Positions 23,770 through 35,697 of a stretch of DNA of 64,000 bases are shown piece after piece. This DNA is from Globodera rostochiensis (taxonomy: Eukaryota > Nematoda > Chromadorea > Rhabditida > Heteroderidae). How positions within the stretch are numbered: the first letter of the stretch is position 1; every line of letters begins with the position of its first letter. The stretch spans positions 3,210,371 through 3,274,370 of the forward strand of contig JAEVLN010000010.1 of NCBI GenBank assembly GCA_018350325.1, given 5' to 3'. A model generated the notes under the pieces. That model searched no databases. It was not told the origin of the DNA and saw only the letters and a program-made list of their open reading frames with translations. The position numbers and the translations under genes were made by a program.

Positions 23770-25885
23770 ATGGGTAATTTTTTGTCCAAAATATTCGGCA
23801 AAAAAGAAATTCGAATACTGATGCTTGGATTGGATGCGGCTGGGAAGACAAGTTTGCATTTTTATTCGATGAATTTCAGGATAGATAACTTTGAAATGCG
23901 CTTGGTATACATAAATCGAATACTGCCAACTAAAAAACTTAATGTTACATTTTTTAATATTTGCATTTGTAGCCCCAGAACTAAATGTACCTTTACTACA
24001 TATACACAAGTCTTCAAACCCTAAAATTTTTGGAGCATTTTTATCTGGGCTTTCAAACAAAACATATTTGGAATTTTTGATATTTGGGATTTCATGTTGT
24101 TCAGGTATTCTTTATCGGCTCAAGTTGGGCCAGTCTATCAAATCCATTCCCACCGTTGGGTTCAATGTCGAGACCGTGGTGTACAGGAATATCAAATTCA
24201 GCGTATGGGTATGGACATTTCTAATTTCGAGAATCCATCGCTTTTAATTGATCGCGATTTCAACCCAATTTGCACACCAATAAAAATTTTGTTTAGAAAT
24301 ATTGGTTCGATCATTTTGATTTTTGCACCTCGAATCCCTTATAATAATTTTAGGCCTTTGCGAATTGACAATTTTTTAGGACGTCGGCGGCCAGGAAAAA
24401 ATTCGTCCGTTATGGCGGCACTATTATGTGGGCACGCAGGCGCTAATATTTGTTGTTGATTCGGCGGACAGAGACAGGTTTTGTTAGATAAGATTTGAAA
24501 ATTTCTAAAAACAAAAACTCCGAAACAATTTACATGATGACCTGTATTTTTTTTCAAAAAATTGGCGACTTGGTGAGAATTTGCTACTCTGACAAATTTT
24601 GAACATGTCATTTTAAAAATATCTGCTGCCACATGGACCAACCCTCACCATTTAAAAAATGAAAAAAATTCGCTTATAAATTAGTCAGCAAAATTTTAAA
24701 AATCTTTTTTTTCGAAAAAAGTGTTCATTTAAAGTAAAATTAGCACTAATTTATTTCGGGTTTTAAAATCAAAATTCGGAAAAAAAATTCTGAACTAGAT
24801 GTTTTTAAGTTTAGTTTAAATAGGCCTAGGGTTTTTTATGGACAATTTTTTGAAAAATGAACTGCTCGGTTTTTTCTAGAAAAAATATTTCAGAATTGAC
24901 GAGGCGCGCCAGGAGCTGCACAAAATCATCAATGATCGGGAAATGCGCGACGCGCTCATCCTCATATTTGCCAACAAACAGGATTTGCCGGAGGGTGGGT
25001 TGCCAGAATTTGGTGGTCAGTCCAAAAATATTGGCTTTTTCGCTATTTTTATAGACCCGGATCCGGATTATTCGGGTCGATTATTAAATAAAGGGGCATC
25101 ACTGATAGTGAGTGACAAAAAATTCATTTTTGCCGAAGACAGGGCTGTGGCGTACTGTCAAAAGAAAATCCTTTTTACAGTACATGGCTTAGTGGTTTGT
25201 CTTTCTGTCAAGTCGGATGTTGTGTGTGGGTTCAACTTCGAACTCGCACATTTTTAATAAATTAAAGGTTGTTCCAATTTTTTTAAATTAAAATGCGTTT
25301 AAATGAATTTTTGGAACATCATTCTTTCTGCTTTTATTTTGTTGTAAAAATTTTCCCGGCGGCGCCTTTGGCACCGCTGGTCCATCCTTTTACGTAAATT
25401 CTTTTTCCGAAGTAAAATGCCTAATTTTTCGAAAAAATTTCTTAATAAAGGCATCAAAATGTCTAAAAAAAAAATTCCCGTCGGCACCGTCGGGATTTTC
25501 TCGAAAAAATCTTAGGGGTGAAATTTTACTGATTAACAAATAATTTTAATCAGCAGCGATGAAGCCGGCCGAAATCCAGGACAAGCTGGGTTTGTTGCGC
25601 CTGCGCGATCGGAACTGGGTAGAGACTTTTTTTACATAAAAAAATTAAACTCAAAAATATTTATTTGGTTGAGAAGAAGATTTGGGATTTTGAGAAAAGT
25701 TTTTTTCAAGAAAATTTTGATTCTGTTCAGTCTGACAATTCTTTCAAAATTTCTGTTCCCATTTTTCAAATGTAAAAAATAATTAAGCCAATAAGTTTCA
25801 GTACGTGCAGCCGTCGTGCGCCACCGGCGGGGACGGACTGCAGGAGGGGCTGACCTGGTTGTCCACCAACTGCAAGGCAGCGTAG
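23770..25885 (+). CDS. arf-6: ARF6 small GTPase, complete six-exon gene
   Basis: Exons 23770-23851, 24105-24208, 24380-24477, 24894-24994, 25557-25618 and 25802-25885 join in frame to 176 residues, the usual ARF length (human ARF6 has 175). It starts [10 protein letters not shown]: Gly2 is the myristoylation site and the N-terminal helix matches ARF6 (..LSKIFG..). Visible motifs are the P-loop GLDAAGKT (20-27), switch I with PTVGFNVET and Thr44, DVGGQ with Gln67, NKQD near 122 and the ATGGDG segment. ARF6 acts at the plasma membrane in endosome recycling and actin remodelling. The C terminus ends in KAA instead of KS. An acceptor TTCTTTAG lies 4 bases before the ATG, compatible with SL trans-splicing. 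Intron 4 (24995-25556) carries a CG-rich hairpin repeat at 25355-25380. The family call is secure. Confidence 0.96.
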
Positions 25886-27548
25886 AGGCGCGGCACCGAG
25901 CTTCGGAGATGGACAAATTGTAACAACGAACTGGCAAAAATGGCAGGACCGTAACATGGAGAAATTCGAAAAAAAAAACTAACAAAAAAAGTTTGATCCC
26001 CCCCCCCCCGCTGAAATTGGATGTCCAGCTACGGTCCTGGGATGTTGGTGATGTGATGGATGAATGTGTATTTGTATATGTGAGTGAATTCGGACAATTT
26101 GATGGGGAAAACAAGTTTCCTGAAAATCTATCCTAAAGATTTTTGACCACTTTCGAACTCTTTTGGAGTAATTTCCATAAATAAATTGCTACTCTTTTTT
26201 CTCCAAGCCGGTTCGATAGGCACTGATCGGCACAGCAAAGCTTAAAAATTGGCCCAAAATGGCGGCTGTTTTTAAAATACAGCGGTTAATTTTTTTGGCT
26301 GACTTACCGAAAAATACTAAATTAAGAAAAAAAATTCTTGAAAATTGTCCGTATCCGGTACATTATATGAAAAGTACACATTGCCAGCTGATCAATTCGT
26401 GTATGTGTATAGCAAATCAAAAGCAATTTTGAACAATCATTGTCAACAAAAATCCTGTGTCAACGCCGATTCCTTCTTTCTTTCATGCCTCTTTTACCTT
26501 TTTATTATTATTGTTGTTTTTCCCTCATACAACGAGCTTAGGACTGCTCGAGAGTTTCGGCTTCGCGTCGAGAAAAGTCTCGGAGTTGGTTTCTGTATTG
26601 AGCACGGGACAAAATGCCGGGCTGAGTCGAGTGTTGAATCGTGGTAAAAAAAAATCTCTGGGGGTTTGAGTCGAGAAAAGTCGGCGTTTCACTTTCTGTG
26701 TCGGGCCTTAGGATAAAATTTCAATCACGAATCTCATTTGTCAGGTATTTCAGTTCTCGAACAGTCCTATTCATGCCTATATAACACATTTCTCTGCCGG
26801 CACTTTGTTTTTAATTTTATGCGAACCACACAAAATTCGATAAATTTTTAATTATTGTGATATCGGGCAGTTTTGTATGTAATTTTGTACGAAATTTCTT
26901 AAAAAACCCGTTAATTTCAAACTAGGCTACCAACTTTATACGTTAAAGACAGTGAGGAAGATACTTTTTAATAATAAGAAAAACAATTTGTTTACCATTG
27001 AACATTACAAAAAAAATTTCTCCCTTAAAAAGTCCCGGTTGAAAATCTTGGTCCCGGTCCCGGTTTGATTTTAAAAATTAGGAAATACTGTAGTTCTGGT
27101 TTTATTTGGTTTAAATTTAAAAGTTAAATCTTCAAATTTTCTACAAATTTGTCTTCAGTTTCACGTTTTTCCTAAAAGTGAAATCGATCTTTTTAACCTT
27201 TCAGTTGACTTCTATTTGAAAAAAGGCTAAACATTACTCAAATTGATGAGTCGTAAACAAAAAATGATCGGACAAATGCCTAAGTGCACTCACAAATGTT
27301 CGTTCGTCGCCCTTTTCGCCATGGATCTCACTCACATGATTATTGGACCAAGCAAATAGTTTTATTTCATGAAATGTTTAAGGATTTTTTTACTGAGGCT
27401 TTTGGAAAAAGCCAAGTCTTTAGATAAAAAGCTAGTAAAGATTTTCAAAAAAACCCGAAGGTTTATCTCAACTCGAGGCTAATTGATGCTGACATTTCCA
27501 ATCCAAATCCAGTTTTTGGCATAGCAAAATTTGGTGTGCATTTAGCAA
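25886..27548. other. Intergenic region with a TIR-bounded repeat
   Basis: It lies between ARF6 and the small plus-strand gene and holds no supported coding exon. It contains C12 at 25998-26009, an element bounded by TAGGACTGCTCGAGA and TTCTCGAACAGTCCTA (26529-26769) and a CCCGGT-rich fragment near 27030-27065. Confidence 0.5.
26529..26769. mobile_element. Short inverted-repeat element, TCGAGAAAAGTC-rich
   Basis: The inverted ends TAGGACTG(C/T)TCGAGA bound about 240 bp with internal repeats of GAGTCGAGAAAAGTC. The ends resemble those of the hAT-like elements, but the flanking 8-mers do not match. Confidence 0.5.
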
Positions 27549-28276
27549 ATGGGAAAAGTTGAACGCCTTCGAAAAGTTGAGCGTGAAGCAAAGGCGATCA
27601 TCGACCAACGACGGCATGCGCCACACTGGCCATACTATTTCCACTGCGTTTATCCAGGATACCAAAATGCCTACTATCCGGACTCAGTGAAAATATTTGA
27701 ATATTTAAATTTTGTGGTTTAAAATTTCTTAGAATTTCTTCATAAAAGGAGTTGGTGCAGGGTTCAATTACTGTCCAAAACTCAAAAATCTGCGTTCTTT
27801 TATTTCCAGATTTTTTTTTATTAAGAAATAAAAATATTTTAAGTATAGTATGTACTACTGTTCGGCTCCGCCGGAGTTTTCTGGATATCTGGAATCCGGC
27901 TTTTTTAATTTTACCCTTCAGGCACAATTTTGAAACCGAATTGGAATCCGGAAAAAAAAATTATGCCTAACACTAATATATCCGAATGAAATTGTCGCTT
28001 TTCACAAATGTCAAAAAAGATCAAAACCCGTCATGAACCTCAAAATTCACAGTTTTGTTTCTCATATTATCAATAATTTTCTGTTATAGCATCGCTGCAA
28101 ATATGCACATCAAGACGTGACATTGGATTTGTGGAAATGGATGGTTCCTGGACAAATGCACAAAACGTAAGAAAACAAATAAATTTTTTTAATGGAGTTA
28201 AACAAACTAGTTTAGCAACAGTTTACCCCATTTTCGATGGTACTATCCCTACGACAACTGGTTTCGCTATTATTGA
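27549..28276 (+). CDS. Small basic Tyr/Trp-rich protein, three exons, function unknown
   Basis: Exons 27549-27686, 28090-28166 and 28216-28276 give a 91-residue protein with consistent phases (0, then 2). It begins with a basic helix (MGKVERLRKVEREAKAIIDQ) and continues with His/Trp/Tyr-rich segments such as HWPYYFHCVYPGYQNAYY and ends FRWYYPYDNWFRYY. There is no signal peptide or transmembrane segment. Size, charge and aromatic richness would suit a small accessory subunit of a mitochondrial complex, but no family is recognised and that is only a guess. A splice acceptor TTTAG lies 3 bases before the ATG, typical of an SL-trans-spliced start. It is convergent with the G-alpha gene, whose stop lies about 215 bp downstream. 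Confidence 0.55.
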
Positions 28277-28489
28277 TCGAGAACGACGCATTGTGAATGT
28301 GAAATAAGGACAAATTGTCATTGATAAATTCACCGATATGTTAACTGATTATCGTAGCTGAGCATGAATCAAATATTAAAAATATTCGTGCATTAGAGAC
28401 CGAGAGGAGCGATTAGTATATATTTTGAAAGAAAAATAGGAGATGTCTGTATTCTTCAATTTTCCTAAAACCCAATCAATTTCTTAAAG

Positions 28490-31400
28490 TTAGTTCATGC
28501 CAGCGGCTTTTATGTTTTTCGTAATTATGATGTCACAGGTGACGTTGAAGACAAAGTCTGAATTATTTATGTAATTTTAAATATATTTATGATTGTTTAA
28601 GCAGGGAGCGGATTTTCAAGCTCTAAAAAAAGTCGGAAATCCCCGGCCGGGGATCCCCGGTTTGTCCGTCCCCGGTTTAACCGGGACTCCCCCCCCCCCC
28701 CTTCAACCGGCAGGCCAACACATCGTTGGGTGCATTTTTCGATTTTTTTGGCAAAGATGCCAAAATATGCTTTTATTTTTCGAAACCCGAAAACGACCGA
28801 AATATGCATTTAAGCATCAAAAAGTTGCTCCCATTGAAAAAAAAGGCAATTTTTGAACCCTCTCTTCAAAGCATATAGGCAACAAAAAAATTATGAAAAT
28901 CCGATCCCTAGTTTAAACTTGCCAATGTTCCGTGTATCTAAAAATTATAATTTATTTCAACATTTAAATACTTTGTTTAACCCGTTGCATTAGTGACATG
29001 CGCGTAAATTTGCCGTTTGTCTTGTCTCCTGATCTTCAAATAAGTAAAATCAATTAAATTATCGAATTAAATCTACGAAACATTTTATAATTGAAATTCG
29101 AATCCAAAATTTATTTTATATTTCGTAAGAAAAGCCGTGTATAACAAATAGGTTAGGTATTTAATACCGCTGTAAATGTTTGTTTGATGAAATCAACCGC
29201 TGTTATATAAAGCTCTTCACTGTTCAGTGTCGGATTTGCTTTCAGCCTTCCTAAAGTCGAAATTTTGGAGTTTTCCTTGGCATTCCGTTTAACATTAATT
29301 GAAAGCCGATGGTAAAATTGAAATAATTGCCTTCGAATCTCGGCAAAAATTGCTGTAGCGGTACTTGAAGAAGCTTTTTGGCAAAAATGTCCTTCTTGTT
29401 AAGGAACATAATGAAGGAAGATGTACGGAGAAATTTGTTCCGATACATTGTCTTAAAAAGGTAAAATTGGTTTTTAAAATATATTTTGGCGGGTGCAAAG
29501 GTTGTGACATTTGCGGCGCCGACACTTGCGATTCCCAGCCAAAGTGTCGTTTGAGGCGCAAAATTTTCAATCCCGTGCTTCAAACCCTTTCATACCTAAT
29601 TTGTAAGCGATATGCGCACTTTGCAAAATACCGACTGAGATCTAAGTGGATAAGACAATGTTTAACTGGAATTTCTGGACCAAAAGCTGCATGGAACCAA
29701 TTTTTGCGCCTAAAAATGATTGTATTCGGGCTCCCATAGTTAAAAATTTAGTTATAAGCATTAAACTTGTAAAAAATTTTTCGCCACAAATGACGCTTTG
29801 GCCAAGCGCCGCAAGTGTCGGCGCCGCAATGTTGCCGCCAATCGGTGCAAAACATTAGCCAAAACGAGACGGGAATCGAAAAAAACATTTAAAATCGGTT
29901 TTTATGCCAATGGATTTCTGAATTTTTCCGGTCCCGGTTTAAAACGGATATTTGTCCCGGAAAATCCCGATCTCATTTTTGAACAATTTTACCTTAAACA
30001 TCTCTATGGTGTCCGCCATTTGATTCTAAAAATTAATGGGCTAAAGAAGTTTGATTTTTAATTAATTCAACGATTTAATAAAAATTTTGGTTGTACTATA
30101 GTTGACCGGAATATGTTATTTAATGCACTGATTACGTATTTGTCAATAGAAAAAAAATTTTAAATTTAAAAGCTCGTTTCAAAATGACCATTCTTGACCT
30201 GGTACTTAATTTGAACGAGCCGAGTAGTGGGGCGAGATGGAGGAAGAAGTCTTGGCGGAACTTAAATGCGCGCTATCTCTCTAAAGCGATTTCCGCACTT
30301 TGATACCTATTTTTGTGCATAGCTAACTCGTCGAGACAGATCGACTGATTTATGTAATTGAACCATTTTTTTGCGTCCGGTCAACTATAGTATATCCAAA
30401 ATAATAGTAATCATTATAAAAATATTATACGTCGTTTTTTAGCAATTAAAAAATTGAATGCAAATCGTTAATTTAGACATTACAGTTTGACTATCCTCTT
30501 CCATGGCTTGGTTGTAGCATGACAGTGAAACTACGAAAAGAATGGCGGCCACGCCCTCTGATAAATTAATATTTTAAGAAATAAAATAAAATAAATTTAA
30601 TAAATTGTCAATAAGCATTTAATGCAAGTTGCTTGTTTCCATTAACGGTAATAAAATTAATTTTCAATTACCAAAGCAATGAATCCATTTTCGTCTTTCC
30701 GTTTTCTGTCCACCAACATCAATCAATCTATTAAATATTTTTTTAATGTTGTGCATATTTAATTTTATTTTTACCTTATTTTGAATTCTCGAAATGCAAA
30801 AATAATTTCATGGATGCCTTTTGTGGCGGCCCTTGCGTGAATAATGTCTTCATGGCTTGGTGAATAGTTTTCCTTCAATATTTTGTGCGCATTTTCCAAC
30901 AGACTAAAAGTTAAACCCTTTAACATTTGAAGTCGAGTTGATCAGAATCTGGGTCGTTTTTATCTGATCACATTAGGATAATGTTTTTTAGTTTAAAAAT
31001 TTTTTAAGTGTGATGTGACAGGGTTTAGATCTCAACTCAGATTGGGGCCCCATTAGAATACAAATCATTTTTAAAACTATTTTGTTGATTTTTTAAAATT
31101 TTTATTTTTGCAGGAAATTGTAAGTCTGATCGATTTTAATTAAAATGTCCTTACTATTCTGTGTTATCGGGTGCATCAAGTTCTGCAATTCGTTCGATTG
31201 CTTTCTTTACGCATGTGAAGCTGAGAAAGTTGCGTATCTGTAAATTAATATTTATTTTACTTGATTTTTGTAAAAAGAATAAAAAAAGTTTTAGCATCTT
31301 ACCAATCCTAGCAAATCCTCCGCTTGATCCAAATTCAGAAATTGACCATAATAAGCTTGTTCAAAGGTTTCAACAAGTTCACGCTCTGTCGGTGGCACTT

Positions 31401-32116
31401 GAATGCCAAATTTGATTATGCCTTTGGCGATTTGGGGGAACAAGTCAATGTAATTGCTGTGAACCATGTACCTTTAATAAAAAATACAAAAAAAACTAAA
31501 TTAAAAATTCAAGAAAAAATTAAATAATAAATTTACAAAAAATCCTAGTTGATCACTTATACCTATTCGCAGACTCTTTAAGGAGTCAAATCGAAAAAAG
31601 AGTTAAATATACCCAAAATTGATCATAATAAATTTTCCCACTTGTAATGGAGTTTTTCTGCCTCCGAAAAACCTTCTGTGTGCAAAATTCTGAAAATATT
31701 AAAAAAATGTCAATTTTAAAATTTAAAATTGTTCTACCTCATCTGCTTGGCTATAGTACTTTTGCCCGAATTTGAAGCGCCCAGCAAAAGCACTTTTAAA
31801 ACTTTCATATTTGCTTCGGCCTCTTTTTTCAAACCGACATCAATTTTTCGACTCTAAAAAGCGGTGCTCATTTTTATTCAATTTATAATTATTTATATAA
31901 ATAGCATAAAGATTCGTTTAAAAATCAAAAATTATTGAATTTTTTAATATAGTAAGAGATTTTTGAATTGCATTAAATTTAAACATAATGCCAATATATA
32001 CACACCTTTTGCAGTTGTATCTTTTCCACGACATTCTTCAAAGTCATGGTTTCGTCTCCGGACTGGCTGATCACACTGATCCGATTGCATGAAGCGGCGC
32101 AACAAACTGAGCCCAT
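28490..32116 (-). CDS. Heterotrimeric G-protein alpha subunit (divergent nematode GPA type), complete 14-exon gene
   Basis: Exons: 32116-32006, 31853-31738, 31689-31642, 31471-31303, 31237-31155, 30903-30775, 30727-30672, 30557-30484, 30025-29993, 29451-29331, 29250-29168, 29033-28982, 28937-28923, 28557-28490; 385 residues with all phases matching. It starts MGSVCC (myristoylation Gly2, palmitoylation Cys5/6). Motifs: P-loop GASNSGKS (62-69), switch I arginine in RAATKGI (R200), DVGGQ (222-226), NKKD (291-294) and TNATDT (355-360). It binds G-beta-gamma and receptors at the inner plasma membrane and switches with GTP. The C terminus, IKAAGMN, lacks the Cys at -4 modified by pertussis toxin in Gi and fits no Gs/Gq/Gi tail, so it resembles nematode-specific sensory GPAs. 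Two introns need GC donors (29330, 28922). Introns 8, 9 and 13 hold transposable elements. Confidence 0.93.
28602..28910. mobile_element. hAT-like miniature element inserted at a G-alpha splice donor
   Basis: The ends CAGGGAGCGGATTTTCA and TGAAAATCCGATCCCTA are inverted. Flanks GTTTAAGC and GTTTAAAC form a 7-of-8 target duplication. In gene orientation the duplicated GTTTAAAC begins four bases after the GC donor (GCAA-GTTTAAAC), so the element landed at the very start of intron 13 without destroying the donor. The interior is rich in CCCGG words, with C14 at about 28687-28700. Confidence 0.85.
29492..29850. repeat. Inverted repeat with GCGCCGACACTTGCGG core in G-alpha intron 9
   Basis: GGTTGTGACATTTGCGGCGCC.. 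at about 29500-29560 recurs inverted at about 29790-29850, separated by about 230 bp. Flanking TTGGC/GCCAA words are also inverted. Ends and target duplication could not be set. It lies wholly within the intron between 29992 and 29452. Confidence 0.55.
30096..30390. mobile_element. TA-flanked MITE in G-alpha intron 8
   Basis: The ends CTATAGTTGACCGGA and TCCGGTCAACTATAG are exact 15-bp inverted repeats with TA on both sides (30094-30095 and 30391-30392). The element is 295 bp without an ORF, and the TA target suggests a Tc1/mariner derivative. Confidence 0.8.
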
Positions 32117-32925
32117 TTAATCAGCAAAAACGAATTTTATACAAAATTCAAAAATAAATAAAATGATCTATTAATTTGAATAATGTGGGTGTCGAAACAT
32201 TTGATATTAAATGCCAAATAATTTGTCAGAGTCTGTTCCCGCCCCCGTTTCTCAGTCTCGCTAATTTTGTGAACAGGTGAAAATTGTAGCAGTAGGAAAA
32301 TCGGTGAATAATTGAATTTTCGTCAAATTAATGAATTTTATTTTAACATATTTAAATATTTTTTCCTCACCAAGACATTTAGTTAGGCAATAAAATTTTT
32401 AAGGCATAATTGCGGCGAAAATCATTTAAACAAATTGTTAGTTTTTTGTTTTTAAATTTGTGAAAATATACCACCCAGAATATGCACGCATCTCTGTTTT
32501 TCTTGAACAATTAACATATGTAGGTAAATACAATTTTTAAAAATTATTTTCTGCCGCCATTTTTTGGTCAACCCCACCCAGCCAGCAAGACAAGCCCCCA
32601 CCAATTTGTACCAAAGTATAAAACCATTAGGCAGGTGAAGGTCGTGAATTTGCCTATCTTTACTACATAACATTTTACAATAAAAATAAAATAGGTAGCC
32701 TAATTTGGTTAATTTTCAAAATGTTGAAAATAAGAAATTTTCAGTTTAAGAGCATTTTTAAAGAAAAAGTCAATTTTTTTGAGTTCATTCTTAAAATGGA
32801 AAAGTCGATTTTAGGGGTGCATTTTGGGGATTTGGCATTTTTCTTAACGAATTTTTTGAAAATCCCTCCTCCCCGAAATGAAATTTGAGAATTTTTGAGA
32901 CCATAATTGGTTTCTGAACCTTTTT
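32117..32925. other. Region upstream of the G-alpha gene
   Basis: AT-rich sequence with no supported coding exon. As the 5' flank of a minus-strand gene it should contain its promoter, but no specific element can be supported. Confidence 0.4.
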
Positions 32926-33012
32926 GAATTTTATCAAATTCGGGTCCGGGGTTCGGAATTGGTCGAAATTGAAGTCGTATTCGGATTCTACGCCCCTAAT
33001 TTCGTGGCTTCG
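32926..33012. repeat. Fragment of the GGGTTCGGAATTGG palindromic family
   Basis: TTCGGGTCCGGGGTTCGGAA, then TTGGTCGAAAT and a 'gattctacgcccc' segment, matches the arms of the palindrome at 33418-34095. Only one arm is present here. Confidence 0.6.
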
Positions 33013-33417
33013 ACATTAGGCGCGCCATCTCAAACAGAGTTCGAATCATAAATTCTTTTGTTATTTTTTAAGAGCTCAATTATTTGGACAAGCTAGAAAA
33101 TTTTGTTTAAAAGCCAATTTTTCTTAAGCAATTTTTTGTTCGATTTTCAGTACATTTTTTTAAATTTTTAACATTTTTGTTGAAAGATTTCTAAAAATTT
33201 CGGAAATTTTGTCGATTTTTTTCAAATTTTTCAAATATGCAAATTTTTTTGCGAATTTTGCTTTTTTTTGGGTGACAAAACGAACAGTGACAAAATGATA
33301 GGTAACTCTAATTATATGTATTGTTAGAACGATTTAAATACATTTTTTAAAATTTGTTTTAACGAATAAAAATGGTTTTAACAACAAAAAATTCATTATT
33401 GATTCAACTCTTAAACA

Positions 33418-34095
33418 TTTATTGGTTCTTATGCGTTATGTGTCAACAAAAAAAAAATTTTTTTAATTAATAAAAAACTGTTTATGGGGTCGTAGAATCC
33501 AAATCTGACCTCCATTTCGACGAATTCCGAACCCCGATCCCGAACCCGAATTTAAAATTTTCAAAATTTTTTTTTCGCTTTAAATATTATACTTAATTCT
33601 AGAGAAGTGGTGAAGCTGGCCTCGTTGTTGGAAAAAATTAATTGCAGAATCTTCATCGGGGACTCGGGCAATTAGGGAGTCATAGTTCAGGGCCTTATTG
33701 CGGGAAATGGCAAAAGAAGAATTGGTTGTCACCTCATCTCTCATTCTTTAATTTCCCTTATCATATATTGCTGCAAAGGTCAGCGAGATCGAGAAGTAAA
33801 GGTCATTGAGCTTTGTTATCAATCTGGAGTAAACAACGAGCAAATCATCGAGCAATTGCCTCAAGTGCTGCGGAAAACAAACGGATCGGATGGCGGGAAA
33901 AGAGTCGATTTTTAAAAGAAAAAAGCGAAAAAATTTTTGAAAAATTTTTGAATTCGGGTTCGGGGTTCGGAATTGGTCGAAATGGAGGTCAGATTTGGAT
34001 TCTACGACCCCAAAAAAACACCATACCTATACAGCTTTTTATGAATTTAAAAAAAAACATTTTTTTGTTGACACATAACGCATAAGAACCCATTT
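33418..34095. mobile_element. Palindromic element of the GGGTTCGGAATTGG family enclosing an ORF
   Basis: The arm at 33418-33565 (ttcttatgcgttatgtgtcaa .. ggggtcgtagaatccaaatctgacc .. ccgaacccgaatt) is repeated inverted at 33945-34095 (aattcgggttcggggttcggaattggtcgaaat .. ggattctacgacccc .. gacacataacgcataagaa). The 380-bp middle contains a coding-looking frame. Arms of about 150 bp share the signature of the family at 21984 and 62994. Confidence 0.75.
33601..33915 (+). pseudogene. Decayed ORF captured between palindrome arms
   Basis: A frame of 104 codons before the terminal TAA runs through the entire middle of the palindrome, interrupted by one TAG (33673-33675). It reads like protein (REVVKLASLLEK.., CRIFIGDSGN, GLIAGNGKRRIG, VIELCYQSGVNNEQIIEQL) rather than random sequence, but no family is recognised. 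No splice sites were found that would remove the stop. It could be a fragment of a host gene or of the transposon's own protein. Confidence 0.4.
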
Positions 34096-35697
34096 ATTAC
34101 CGTTTTTATTAATTGTATTATTATTATTATTGCTCATTATGGCCAGACATGGAAATTAATCTTTATTGTTTAAAATTGTAATGCATTTTCTCCACTTGTG
34201 ATAATGAATAATAATTATTCTAATCGTTCATCTAACACACAATTAAAAAATAATTTAAAAAATAATAATTTACAATTAGTTGAATATTACAAATAAAGTT
34301 GCGCAAATATGTCTAAATGGAATTTGACTGTTCGACCAGTTCTAGCAAAACAAAGAAAAATCTAACCAAAATCGATTAGTTGCGGGGCATTCGAAAATCT
34401 GCTAAATAAGATAGTGCAAATGTAAAATGGTTATTTTGGAAAGAACGAAATTTTTATAATTAAAAAATTTCTAATTTATTCTAACAAGATTTAATTTGAA
34501 TACACAAAGATTATTTCAAAAATTTTCAAGAGCTTTTCGTTCCTTCTCTAGCATATCTAAACTGAATTGAAAAATTAGGGTAGAACGACTGCTGGTTACT
34601 TCAATTCAGTCACCAATCAGACCAGTGCTATACGTGATCAAACGGTGCGATCAGCAAAGAAAAGCATTTTCTATTTTTTACTTAAAATAACAAAAAAATA
34701 TTTAAATAATTTCTCTTAAAATGATTAAATTTTCAAGCATGGTACTGAAATTTGCTCGCAGAGCATACATCCATTAACCACAGTTCAGCCCTGATCTAAT
34801 TCCGAAAGTTCGGACGGTTCGTTCCAGTATGCGGACACACAACATAAATCGTGTTCTACCCCAACAAAAATAAATATTTACACCTTATAGCGTCGCGAAA
34901 GACCTTAGACAAAAAGCTGTGTAACGCACAGATTCAGAAGGCCAATTCTTGTGTTTGATTTTTTTTAAATGAGGGGACAATTGTTCAATAAACAGGTAAG
35001 TGGCGGGTGGGTCTAATTGATCTAGCGGAAGACGCTACGAATTGAATTTAATAAATTATAAAAGTTAGTTAAACAGAAAAATAAATGGTCGATGAGTGAG
35101 TTACATAGAGAAATAATTAGTAATTACCATCAAAATGTTTGGTGTCAGTGAGGTTCAATAAATGAAATGAAAAATTTTGATAAAATCAGAAAATATTTAT
35201 TCATAAATTTAAATTTTCAAAAATCTTTGAAAATAAATATTTTCTCACGCAAATAAATTATTAAAGAATTAAATAAGAAAATCAATTAACAGATACTTTC
35301 ACTTTTGTAATTAATGTGAGAAAAATGAAAGGCACATTGACAAAATGAATTATTGGACTGAAGTAGATGAAGCGGATGTGATGGAGATTTAATGTTGATG
35401 AAATTTAAGTAAATATGTAAATTTAGCAGAACACCGGCGATTAATGTAGAGAATAAATTGGCATGGATATCATGATTTTTTTATGGAAAAATTGATTTAA
35501 AATCAAAAATTTTTTTTACTAAAAATCCAATGCTGACCGATTCCATTCCAATTTTTCATTGTGGTCACTATGGCTGGCTACTAGATAAAATAATGGAAAA
35601 GCAAGTAAAATAAATACTAGCCATTCTTATCTAAATAGGTAGGTATGTTTTGTTGATGAGTCGCGGCATCAAAAATAGTGGAGGTTTCTTTTGGACA
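34096..35697. other. AT-rich intergenic region 3' of the first CCCH gene
   Basis: No supported exon and no repeat family recognised. It is very AT-rich, with scattered longer complex stretches near 34560-34930. Confidence 0.5.

Noticed and set aside
24339..24641. 100-codon minus-strand frame antisense to ARF6
   Set aside because: Shadow of exon 3 and its intron; no splice or domain support.
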